5,151 bases of DNA from an uncultured Prevotellaceae bacterium (lineage in GTDB: Bacteria > Bacteroidota > Bacteroidia > Bacteroidales > Bacteroidaceae). The position numbers and the translations under genes are program-made. Under the pieces are notes generated by a model. That model did no database searches. It saw only the letters and a list, made by a program, of their open reading frames with translations, and was not told the origin of the DNA. The stretch is taken from positions 1-5,151 of the forward strand of contig CAMKTM010000176.1 of NCBI GenBank assembly GCA_946415695.1, given 5' to 3'. Below, piece by piece: positions 1 through 5,151 of this stretch (position 1 is its first letter; each line of letters starts with the position of its first letter).

Positions 1-16
1 AACAGAATATATTGTA

Positions 17-1039
17 ATGGCAAAAATAGTAACAATAGGCGAGATAATGCTTCGCCTTTCCACACCAGGCAACAGCAGGTTCGTGCAATCGGACAGTTTT
101 GTAGTAAATTATGGTGGAGGCGAGGCAAATGTGGCAGTCAGTCTGCAGAACTATGGCAACGAAACATATTTCATAAGCAAAGTGCCAGCCAATGAAATAG
201 GGCAGGCAGCCATCAACAGCTTGCGGCGTTTCGGCGTCCACACTGATTATGTGGCACATGGCGGCGAGCGTCTGGGCATCTATTATTTGGAGACAGGCTG
301 CAGCGTGCGTCCCAGCAAAGTCATATACGACCGCGCTCACAGCAGTATCAGCGAAGCAACGTCTGCCGACTTTGATTTCGATGCCATATTCCGCGGAGCA
401 GACTGGTTCCATTGGAGCGGCATCACGCCTGCCCTGAGCGACACATCGGCCGAGTGCATCCGTCAGGCTTGTATTGCGGCCAAGAAAGCCGGCGTTACCA
501 TTAGCTGCGACCTCAACTTCCGCCATAAATTGTGGACGCCCGAAAAGGCACAGAGCGTCATGCGCCCGCTGATGCGATACGTTGATGTCTGTATCGGCAA
601 CGAAGAGGATGCAGAAATGTGTTTAGGTTATCGTCCTGACGCTGATGTTGACAATGGCAAGACCGATGCCGACGGCTACAAGGCCATCTTCCGCAAGATG
701 AAAGAAGAGTTTGGCTTCAAGTATGTCGTGAGCACGCTTCGCGAAAGTTATAATGCCTCCATAAACGGATGGAAGGCAATGATATATGACGGCAACGAGT
801 TCTTCCTTAGCCGTCATTACGAACTAAATCCCATCGTTGACCGCGTGGGTGGTGGCGACAGCTTCAGTGCAGGCCTCATTCATGGGCTTGCAAGCGGGAA
901 ATCGGTGGATTGGGCTTTGGAGTTCGCTGTAGCAGCAAGTGCCTTGAAGCATACGATTCCTGGAGACTTCAACGTCGTTTCCGTATCCGAAGTGGAGAAC
1001 CTCATGACAGGAAACGGAAACGGAAGAGTAGAACGTTAG
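17..1039 (+). CDS. kdgK: 2-keto-3-deoxygluconate kinase, PfkB family
   Basis: A 340-residue cytoplasmic sugar kinase. It phosphorylates 2-keto-3-deoxygluconate (KDG) with ATP to give KDPG, the substrate of the aldolase encoded next to it. The PfkB fold is clear: MxxIGEIMLRL at the N-terminus, the first family signature with G33-G35 and N38 (GGGEANVAVSL), an N195-E-E-D segment where the family has NxxE, and the second signature DRVGGGDSFSAG at 275-286, with D281 as the expected catalytic base. R98, Y104 and R106 in the segment SVRPSKVIYDRAHSS fit the sugar-acid-binding pattern of KDG kinases rather than fructo- or ribokinases. The length is normal for the family. The ATG at 17 puts the conserved first strand at the N-terminus; only 16 bases precede it, so its promoter and any upstream partner lie outside the window. 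No Shine-Dalgarno sequence is visible. The family is certain. The substrate is inferred from motif and neighbour; another 2-keto-sugar-acid is the main alternative. Confidence 0.9.
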   Translation: MAKIVTIGEIMLRLSTPGNSRFVQSDSFVVNYGGGEANVAVSLQNYGNETYFISKVPANEIGQAAINSLRRFGVHTDYVAHGGERLGIYYLETGCSVRPSKVIYDRAHSSISEATSADFDFDAIFRGADWFHWSGITPALSDTSAECIRQACIAAKKAGVTISCDLNFRHKLWTPEKAQSVMRPLMRYVDVCIGNEEDAEMCLGYRPDADVDNGKTDADGYKAIFRKMKEEFGFKYVVSTLRESYNASINGWKAMIYDGNEFFLSRHYELNPIVDRVGGGDSFSAGLIHGLASGKSVDWALEFAVAASALKHTIPGDFNVVSVSEVENLMTGNGNGRVER

Positions 1040-1063
1040 TTCATAGTATATAACTCATCGTCA

Positions 1064-1732
1064 ATGGCTATTTTCGACAAGATACAAGTTCTGCAGAAGA
1101 TGCACGAGACGGGCATGGTGCCTGTCTTCTACCATCGCGATGCCGAGGTCTCCAAGCAAGTGATAAAAGCTTGTTACGAGGGTGGCGTCCGTGCCTTTGA
1201 GTTTACGAATCGTGGTGACTTTGCACACGAAGTGTTTGCCGAGTGCGTGAAGTATGCGGCCAAAGAATGTCCCGAGTTGGCGATAGGCGTTGGCTCGGTC
1301 GTGGATGCTCCCACGGCAGCCCTTTTCATTCAGCTCGGCGCCTGTTTTGTAGTAGGACCTTTGCTGAACCCAGAGATAGCGCGTGTCTGCAACCGTCGCC
1401 TCGTTCCATATTGTCCCGGATGTGGCACCGTCAGCGAGATTGGCACAGCCCAAGAGTTGGGATGCGACCTGACAAAAGTCTTTCCCGGCGACGTCTATGG
1501 ACCTGCTTTCGTGAAGGGCGCGTTAGCTCCATGCCCTTGGAGCAAGATAATGGTGACAGGCGGAGTCTCTCCCGACGAAGTGAACCTGACGGCCTGGTTC
1601 AAGGCTGGTGTCTTTTGTGTCGGTATGGGCAGCAAGCTTTTCCCAAAAGAAAGGATAGAAGACAAAGATTGGCAGTACATCACCGATATGTGCCGCCAGT
1701 CGCTCGAATGGATAGCCAAAGCCAAGCAATAA
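1064..1732 (+). CDS. eda: KDPG/KHG aldolase (Entner-Doudoroff aldolase)
   Basis: A 222-residue class I aldolase of the KDPG/KHG family. It cleaves 2-keto-3-deoxy-6-phosphogluconate to pyruvate and glyceraldehyde 3-phosphate. Visible family features are E46, T48 and R50 in RAFEFTNRG (the E. coli counterpart is the EVTLRT strand); the glycine-rich GVGSV strand; PGCGTVSE near 118-125; the Schiff-base lysine K138 in TKVFPGD; and phosphate-binding loops TGGVSP (165-170) and GMGS (187-190). The length is slightly above the E. coli enzyme. It starts 24 bases after the kinase stop, on the same strand and with no promoter motif between, so the two are probably co-transcribed and act in consecutive steps. 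The chosen ATG gives the usual short N-terminal helix. No Shine-Dalgarno sequence precedes it, as expected in Bacteroidetes. The protein is fairly rich in cysteine (for example C117 and C120), with no evident metal site. No convincing terminator follows. Confidence 0.92.
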   Translation: MAIFDKIQVLQKMHETGMVPVFYHRDAEVSKQVIKACYEGGVRAFEFTNRGDFAHEVFAECVKYAAKECPELAIGVGSVVDAPTAALFIQLGACFVVGPLLNPEIARVCNRRLVPYCPGCGTVSEIGTAQELGCDLTKVFPGDVYGPAFVKGALAPCPWSKIMVTGGVSPDEVNLTAWFKAGVFCVGMGSKLFPKERIEDKDWQYITDMCRQSLEWIAKAKQ

Positions 1733-1807
1733 CGGGACTTTTCTTCCATTTCCCGAAGAATAGCACTTTTTATGTTCGCAGGACGTAAAAGGGTCAGAAT
1801 TTTTATG

Positions 1808-1815
1808 TACCTTTG
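1808..1815 (+). promoter_or_regulatory. Bacteroidetes-type -7 promoter element for uvrA
   Basis: TACCTTTG matches the Bacteroidetes -7 consensus TAnnTTTG exactly. It lies 18 bases before the ATG at 1834 in the gap between eda and uvrA. No good -33 TTTG is seen at the usual distance, so the upstream half is weak or diverged. Transcription would start near 1820-1823, leaving a leader of only about 11-14 nt, shorter than usual. This separates uvrA from the kdgK-eda unit. Confidence 0.6.
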
Positions 1816-1833
1816 CAAGATAAATGTAAAGAG

Positions 1834-4725
1834 ATGGAAGATTGCATACAAATAAAGGGTGCAAGGGTCAACAACCTTAAGAACATTAGTCTGGAAATTC
1901 CGCGAGGCAAGCTTGTGGTCATTACTGGTTTGAGCGGCAGTGGTAAGAGCAGTTTGGCTTTTGACACGCTTTATGCCGAAGGCCAGCGTCGATACGTGGA
2001 GAGCTTGAGCGCATACGCCCGCCAGTTTCTTGGGCGAATGAACAAGCCCGAATGCGACTATATCAAAGGTATTCCGCCAGCCATTGCCATAGAGCAGAAG
2101 GTGACGAGCCGCAATCCGCGAAGCACGGTAGGCACGAGCACGGAGATTTATGAGTATCTGCGTCTGCTTTATGCTCGCATAGGCCGCACCTTTTCGCCTA
2201 TAAGCGGCAAAGAGGTGAAGCGACATACGACGGAAGATGCTGTGCAATGTGTGCTTTCCAAACCTGAAGGTACAAAGCTGATGGTGATGTGTCCCGTCAC
2301 ACTTCCCGAGGGGAGAACCATGGAACAGCAGCTTGAGATGTATCGCAAGAGCGGTTTCGCCCGCGTTTTGGTTGATGGTGAAGTCCTTAACATTGAAGAA
2401 TGCGAAGTGAAAGGACAAGCCTCTGTCTATCTCGTGATCGACAGATTGGTGTCCGGAAGCGACCGCGATGCCATTGCCCGCCTTGTCGATTCCTGCGAAA
2501 CGGCTTTCTACGAAGGTCATGGCGAGGCGGTGCTTCTGTTCCCTTCCAGTGGCGAGCGACATGTCTTCAGTACCCGTTTCGAGGCCGACGGCATCACCTT
2601 CGAGGAACCTTCCGACAAGTTGTTTGCCTTCAACTCACCGATTGGTGCTTGCCCGGAATGCGAGGGCTTCGGAAAGGTTATCGGCATTGACGAGCAAATG
2701 GTCATACCGAACACGGCTTTGAGCCTCTACGACGGAGCTGTGGTGTGCTGGCGTGGCGAGAAGATGAACGAGTGGAAGGACTGGTTCATCCGCTTCAATT
2801 CGGAACGTGGTTTCCCCATCTTTAAGCCGTACTTCGAACTGACGCAACAGGAGAAGGACTGGCTTTGGCACGGCACACCAACTGCTATCTCAAAGGATGG
2901 AAACAAGGGAGGAGGTTTCAAGACAGAAATAATTCACGGCACAGAAACGCTTATACCAGCGAGTTGGGAGCTCTCTGCCGAAGAGCGCGAGTGGGGCCTG
3001 CTCTCCATCGATGCTTTCTTCGAGTACCTGCGGCAAGGGCAATACAAGATACAGAACCGCGTGATGCTGGCAAGGTATCGTGGCAAGACGACTTGTCCCA
3101 AGTGCCATGGCTCCCGTCTTCGTCCCGAAGCAAACTACGTGAAAGTGGGCGGAAAGAGCATCACCGAACTGGTGAGCATTTCCGTAAGCGAGTTGTTGCC
3201 GTGGGTGGAAAGTCTCAAGCTCAATGAGCACGAAGAAAAGATTGCGAAGCGCATCCTGACGGAAATAAAGAACCGACTGCAATACCTGCTTGATGTGGGA
3301 TTGGGCTACCTGACACTGGGACGGACTTCCAACAGTCTGTCGGGAGGTGAAAGCCAACGCATCAACCTCGCCACCTCGCTGGGAAGCAGTCTCGTGGGAA
3401 GCCTCTACATCCTCGACGAACCGAGTATCGGACTTCACAGTCGCGACACGGAACGCCTTATCAAAGTCCTGAAGCAACTTCGCGACTTGGGCAACACCGT
3501 CATCGTCGTAGAACATGATGAAGAAATCATCCGCGCTGCCGACTGGCTGATTGACCTTGGCCCCGAGGCCGGACGCTTAGGCGGAGAAGTGGTGTATGAA
3601 GGAACTCCTCCCTCAGACACCTCCTTAAAGGCGAAGAATTTAAAGTCCTACACCTTTGATTTCCTTACAGGCAAGGAAGTCATTCCTTTGCCAATGAGTC
3701 GTCGCAAGTCAAACAGCTATATTGCAATAAAAGGCGCACGAGCCAACAACCTCAAGGGCATTGACGTCCGCTTCCCGCTTGGCGTCATGACATGCGTGAG
3801 CGGCGTGAGCGGAAGCGGCAAGAGCAGCCTTGTCCGCGACATCTTCTACAATGCCATGAAGCGGCAGCTCGACGAGGTTGCCGACCGTCCGGGCGAGTTC
3901 CTTGCACTGGAGGGCGACACGAAGATGGTCAGCGCTATTGAGTTTGTCGATCAGAACCCCATCGGCAAGAGCACGCGCTCCAATCCCGTCACATACGTCA
4001 AAGCGTGGGACGAGGTGAGGAAACTCTTTGCCGCACAGCCTCTGTCGCAGCAGATGGGCTACACCGCTGCCTACTTCAGTTTCAACACCGACGGCGGACG
4101 TTGCGAAGAATGCAAGGGCGAGGGAACCGTCACCATTGAGATGCAATTCATGGCCGACCTTGTGCTCCCCTGCGAGAGTTGCCACGGGCAACGATTCAAG
4201 CCCGAGATACTCGACGTCCGCTTCCACGACAAAAACGTCTGCGACGTGCTCGACATGACAATCAACCAAGCCATCGAATTCTTCACCGAACACGGGCAGC
4301 GGCGCATCGTCTCGCTGCTCAAGCCCCTTCAGGATGTCGGACTCGGCTACATCAAGCTCGGGCAGTCATCGTCCACCCTGTCTGGCGGCGAGAACCAGCG
4401 TGTCAAGCTCGCCTACTATCTGGGAATGGAAAAGCACAAGCCCACCATCTTCATCTTCGACGAACCCACGACAGGCCTTCATTTCCACGACATACGTGGG
4501 CTGCTTGCCGCTTTCGATGCCCTCATTTCCCGCGGACACACCATCATCATCATCGAGCATAATCTGGAGGTCATCAAGTGTGCCGACCACATCATTGACC
4601 TTGGTCCCGAAGGTGGCGATGCAGGCGGCTACCTCCTCGCCGCAGGCACACCCGAAGAGGTTGCCAAGTGCAATGACAGCTATACCGCCCGCTTCCTCAG
4701 AGAAAAGCTGAAAACAGCCAAGTAA
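1834..4725 (+). CDS. uvrA: UvrA-type excinuclease ABC subunit A (probable second, Bacteroidetes-type UvrA)
   Basis: A 963-residue cytoplasmic DNA-damage-recognition ATPase of nucleotide excision repair; as a dimer it loads UvrB on lesions. Two tandem ABC modules are complete. Module I: Walker A GLSGSGKS 32-39, signature LSGGESQ 502-508, Walker B ending D528-E529, switch H561. Module II: Walker A GVSGSGKS 657-664, LSGGENQ 849-855, D876-E877, H909. Zinc ligands present are C273/C276 with C421/C424, and the C-terminal DNA-contacting finger C757/C760 and C780/C783 (CX2C-X19-CX2C). The region matching the UvrB-binding domain (about 117-245) is there, but the cysteines that normally flank it are replaced (GRTFSPISG at 117-125; FEADGITFEEPS after 248), so one of the usual three zinc modules is lost. 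The start is ATG 1834. An in-frame TTG at 1813 falls inside the promoter motif and adds seven unconserved residues. There is no Shine-Dalgarno. Family certain; paralogue status inferred. Confidence 0.95.
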   Translation: MEDCIQIKGARVNNLKNISLEIPRGKLVVITGLSGSGKSSLAFDTLYAEGQRRYVESLSAYARQFLGRMNKPECDYIKGIPPAIAIEQKVTSRNPRSTVGTSTEIYEYLRLLYARIGRTFSPISGKEVKRHTTEDAVQCVLSKPEGTKLMVMCPVTLPEGRTMEQQLEMYRKSGFARVLVDGEVLNIEECEVKGQASVYLVIDRLVSGSDRDAIARLVDSCETAFYEGHGEAVLLFPSSGERHVFSTRFEADGITFEEPSDKLFAFNSPIGACPECEGFGKVIGIDEQMVIPNTALSLYDGAVVCWRGEKMNEWKDWFIRFNSERGFPIFKPYFELTQQEKDWLWHGTPTAISKDGNKGGGFKTEIIHGTETLIPASWELSAEEREWGLLSIDAFFEYLRQGQYKIQNRVMLARYRGKTTCPKCHGSRLRPEANYVKVGGKSITELVSISVSELLPWVESLKLNEHEEKIAKRILTEIKNRLQYLLDVGLGYLTLGRTSNSLSGGESQRINLATSLGSSLVGSLYILDEPSIGLHSRDTERLIKVLKQLRDLGNTVIVVEHDEEIIRAADWLIDLGPEAGRLGGEVVYEGTPPSDTSLKAKNLKSYTFDFLTGKEVIPLPMSRRKSNSYIAIKGARANNLKGIDVRFPLGVMTCVSGVSGSGKSSLVRDIFYNAMKRQLDEVADRPGEFLALEGDTKMVSAIEFVDQNPIGKSTRSNPVTYVKAWDEVRKLFAAQPLSQQMGYTAAYFSFNTDGGRCEECKGEGTVTIEMQFMADLVLPCESCHGQRFKPEILDVRFHDKNVCDVLDMTINQAIEFFTEHGQRRIVSLLKPLQDVGLGYIKLGQSSSTLSGGENQRVKLAYYLGMEKHKPTIFIFDEPTTGLHFHDIRGLLAAFDALISRGHTIIIIEHNLEVIKCADHIIDLGPEGGDAGGYLLAAGTPEEVAKCNDSYTARFLREKLKTAK

Positions 4726-4758
4726 ACCTGTTAGCGTTAGCTTGAATTTAGTATAATC

Positions 4759-4782
4759 TCTATAGGGATGTCTATAGGGATG
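4759..4782 (+). repeat. 12-bp perfect tandem duplication
   Basis: TCTATAGGGATG occurs twice without a gap (4759-4770 and 4771-4782), starting 33 bases after the uvrA stop. Each copy contains ATAGGG, whose complement CCCTAT lies at 4793-4798, so either copy could form a short hairpin with it. Function unknown; it may just be replication slippage at the edge of the hairpin array that follows. Confidence 0.85.
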
Positions 4783-4894
4783 ATTTCAATAACCCTATGG
4801 CCTTATTTCAATAAGAGCGTGCTCTTATCGCAATAAAGGCGTGCTCTTATCGCAATAAAGGCGTGCTCTTATCGCAATAAAGGCACGCCTTTAT
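4771..4894 (+). repeat. Tandem array of palindromic hairpins with an exact 22-bp period
   Basis: CAATAA recurs at 4787, 4809, 4831, 4853 and 4875, always 22 bp apart. Units 4837-4858 and 4859-4880 are identical; 4815-4836 differs from them at two positions; 4793-4814 and 4771-4792 are progressively degraded. Cut differently, the array is a row of hairpins with 8-base arms and a 2-base centre: 4811-4828 (ATAAGAGC-GT-GCTCTTAT, perfect), 4833-4850 and 4855-4872 (left arm ATAAAGGC, right arm GCTCTTAT, one mismatch and one G-T pair), and 4877-4894 (ATAAAGGC-AC-GCCTTTAT, perfect). The first three are each followed by a CGCA spacer. A weak sixth-period relative sits at 4789-4806. As 22 is not a multiple of three and the array lies beyond the uvrA stop, it is not coding. 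It lies in the presumed 3' untranslated region of uvrA; a role in termination or mRNA stability is inferred. Confidence 0.9.
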
Positions 4895-4898
4895 TTTT
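4876..4898 (+). terminator. Intrinsic transcription terminator of uvrA
   Basis: AATAAAGGC (4876-4884) pairs perfectly with GCCTTTATT (4887-4895) around a 2-base centre; in practice this gives an 8-bp stem with a four-base loop. It runs straight into TTTTT at 4894-4898. It is the last hairpin of the 22-bp array and lies about 150 bases after the uvrA stop. The U-tract is good only in the plus direction; on the minus strand the flank is TTTATTG, so it would be a poor terminator for a convergent gene. Confidence 0.75.
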
Positions 4899-4930
4899 CG
4901 GGACGCTTTGCTTTGGGTTTGAAAGCCATT

Positions 4931-4973
4931 AGTGTCTGGTAAAATTATTTATTGGTGTCCGAGGAAATTATTT
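4931..4973 (+). repeat. Imperfect direct repeat, 23-bp period
   Basis: Two 20-base copies, 4931-4950 and 4954-4973, match at 15 of 20 positions. Each has GTGTC near its start and ends in AAATTATTT; the differences cluster in the middle. The spacer is ATT. The second copy overlaps the stop of the possible minus-strand frame. Such adjacent GTGTC-containing copies could be a regulatory repeat or the remnant end of an insertion sequence, but no transposase is present here. Confidence 0.55.
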
Positions 4974-5114
4974 CGTTATCTCCTGCGCCCTCGACACCAT
5001 CAGCATTTTGAATGAATAGCTATTGTCAGGGGCTTGGAAATGCCATGACGTGCAAAAAGCCTGGAAGGCTTCACTTGTTATAACCCGAAGCTTCGCCCTG
5101 ACTTCGTCACTCAT
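4968..5114 (-). CDS. Possible small hypothetical protein, 48 residues
   Basis: An open frame from ATG (complement of 5112-5114) to TAA (complement of 4968-4970) encodes 48 residues, beginning MSDEVRAKLRVITSEAF and ending MLMVSRAQEITK. I do not recognise it. The composition is balanced and protein-like: a charged start, an aromatic middle with C21, W24 and H25, no low-complexity run, no membrane segment and no signal peptide. It points toward uvrA and ends 73 bases beyond the uvrA terminator. An in-frame TGA lies 12 bases before the ATG, so the frame is not the tail of a longer protein read in this phase. No TAnnTTTG promoter is seen in the 37 bases left upstream, and no Shine-Dalgarno. It could equally be chance, since it is short and overlaps a region with several inverted repeats (5025-5102). 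Confidence 0.3.
   Translation of the reverse strand: MSDEVRAKLRVITSEAFQAFCTSWHFQAPDNSYSFKMLMVSRAQEITK
5025..5102. other. Nested inverted repeats (possible folded RNA or decayed element)
   Basis: GTCAGGG (5025-5031) is complementary to CCCTGAC (5096-5102). Between them lie two more palindromes: AAGCCT-GGA-AGGCTT (5057-5071) and CGAAGCTTCG (5086-5095). Together they could form a closed multi-branched structure of about 78 nt in RNA from either strand. No known RNA family is recognised. The stems are short, and the same bases are the centre of the possible minus-strand frame, so this is only a structural observation. Confidence 0.25.
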
Positions 5115-5151
5115 TTTTGTCCGCAATCATAACTTACATATACAGAATTAT

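Noticed and set aside
1..16. Promoter for kdgK
   Set aside because: Only 16 bases are available and none forms a TAnnTTTG motif; the promoter or an upstream operon gene must lie outside the window.
1061..1453. 130-codon minus-strand frame opposite eda
   Set aside because: Lies antisense to conserved active-site codons of the aldolase and has no recognisable features.
1733..1755. Terminator after eda (CGGGA ... TCCCG)
   Set aside because: Only a 5-bp stem with a 13-base loop and no T-run directly after it; too weak to call.
1495..2562. 355-codon open frame on the minus strand, opposite eda and uvrA
   Set aside because: It spans two well-supported plus-strand genes and the promoter gap, its translation matches no family I know, and long antisense frames are common opposite uvrA. 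Treated as a shadow.
3709..4293. 194-codon minus-strand frame opposite the uvrA 3' half
   Set aside because: Runs antisense to the second Walker A and the C-terminal zinc finger; no recognisable domain; composition explained by the codon use of uvrA.
4811..4894. CRISPR array
   Set aside because: The 22-bp units are contiguous, with only a constant CGCA between hairpins. There are no variable spacers and no cas genes.

Overview
The window looks like a piece of a Bacteroidales chromosome, most probably from Prevotella or a close relative. The grounds are: no recognisable Shine-Dalgarno sequence before any of the three main genes; a Bacteroidetes-type -7 promoter motif (TAnnTTTG) just before the third gene; and protein sequences that read like the Bacteroidetes branches of their families. 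The genus is inferred from general appearance, not from a database match.

Layout. Positions 17-1039 and 1064-1732 form a two-gene unit on the plus strand: a PfkB-family 2-keto-3-deoxygluconate kinase (kdgK), then a KDPG/KHG aldolase (eda), 24 bases apart. Together they turn 2-keto-3-deoxygluconate, the common intermediate of glucuronate, galacturonate and pectin breakdown, into pyruvate and glyceraldehyde 3-phosphate. A gap of about 100 bases carries a promoter for the next transcription unit. Positions 1834-4725 hold a full-length uvrA-type excinuclease ATPase of 963 residues. It has both ABC modules intact, but the cysteines of the zinc module flanking the UvrB-binding region are missing. 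This suggests it is the second (paralogous) UvrA found in Bacteroidetes rather than the canonical one.

The last 426 bases (4726-5151) contain no large gene but much structure: a 12-bp tandem duplication; an array of palindromic hairpins at an exact 22-bp period, whose last member is a strong intrinsic terminator for uvrA; an imperfect 23-bp-period direct repeat; and a possible 48-codon open frame on the minus strand, convergent with uvrA. The hairpin array is the most unusual part. Its inner members combine the left arm of one perfect palindrome with the right arm of another, so several mutually exclusive pairings are possible.

The protein-coding part is otherwise ordinary. I see no RNA genes, CRISPR array, complete mobile element or defence system.
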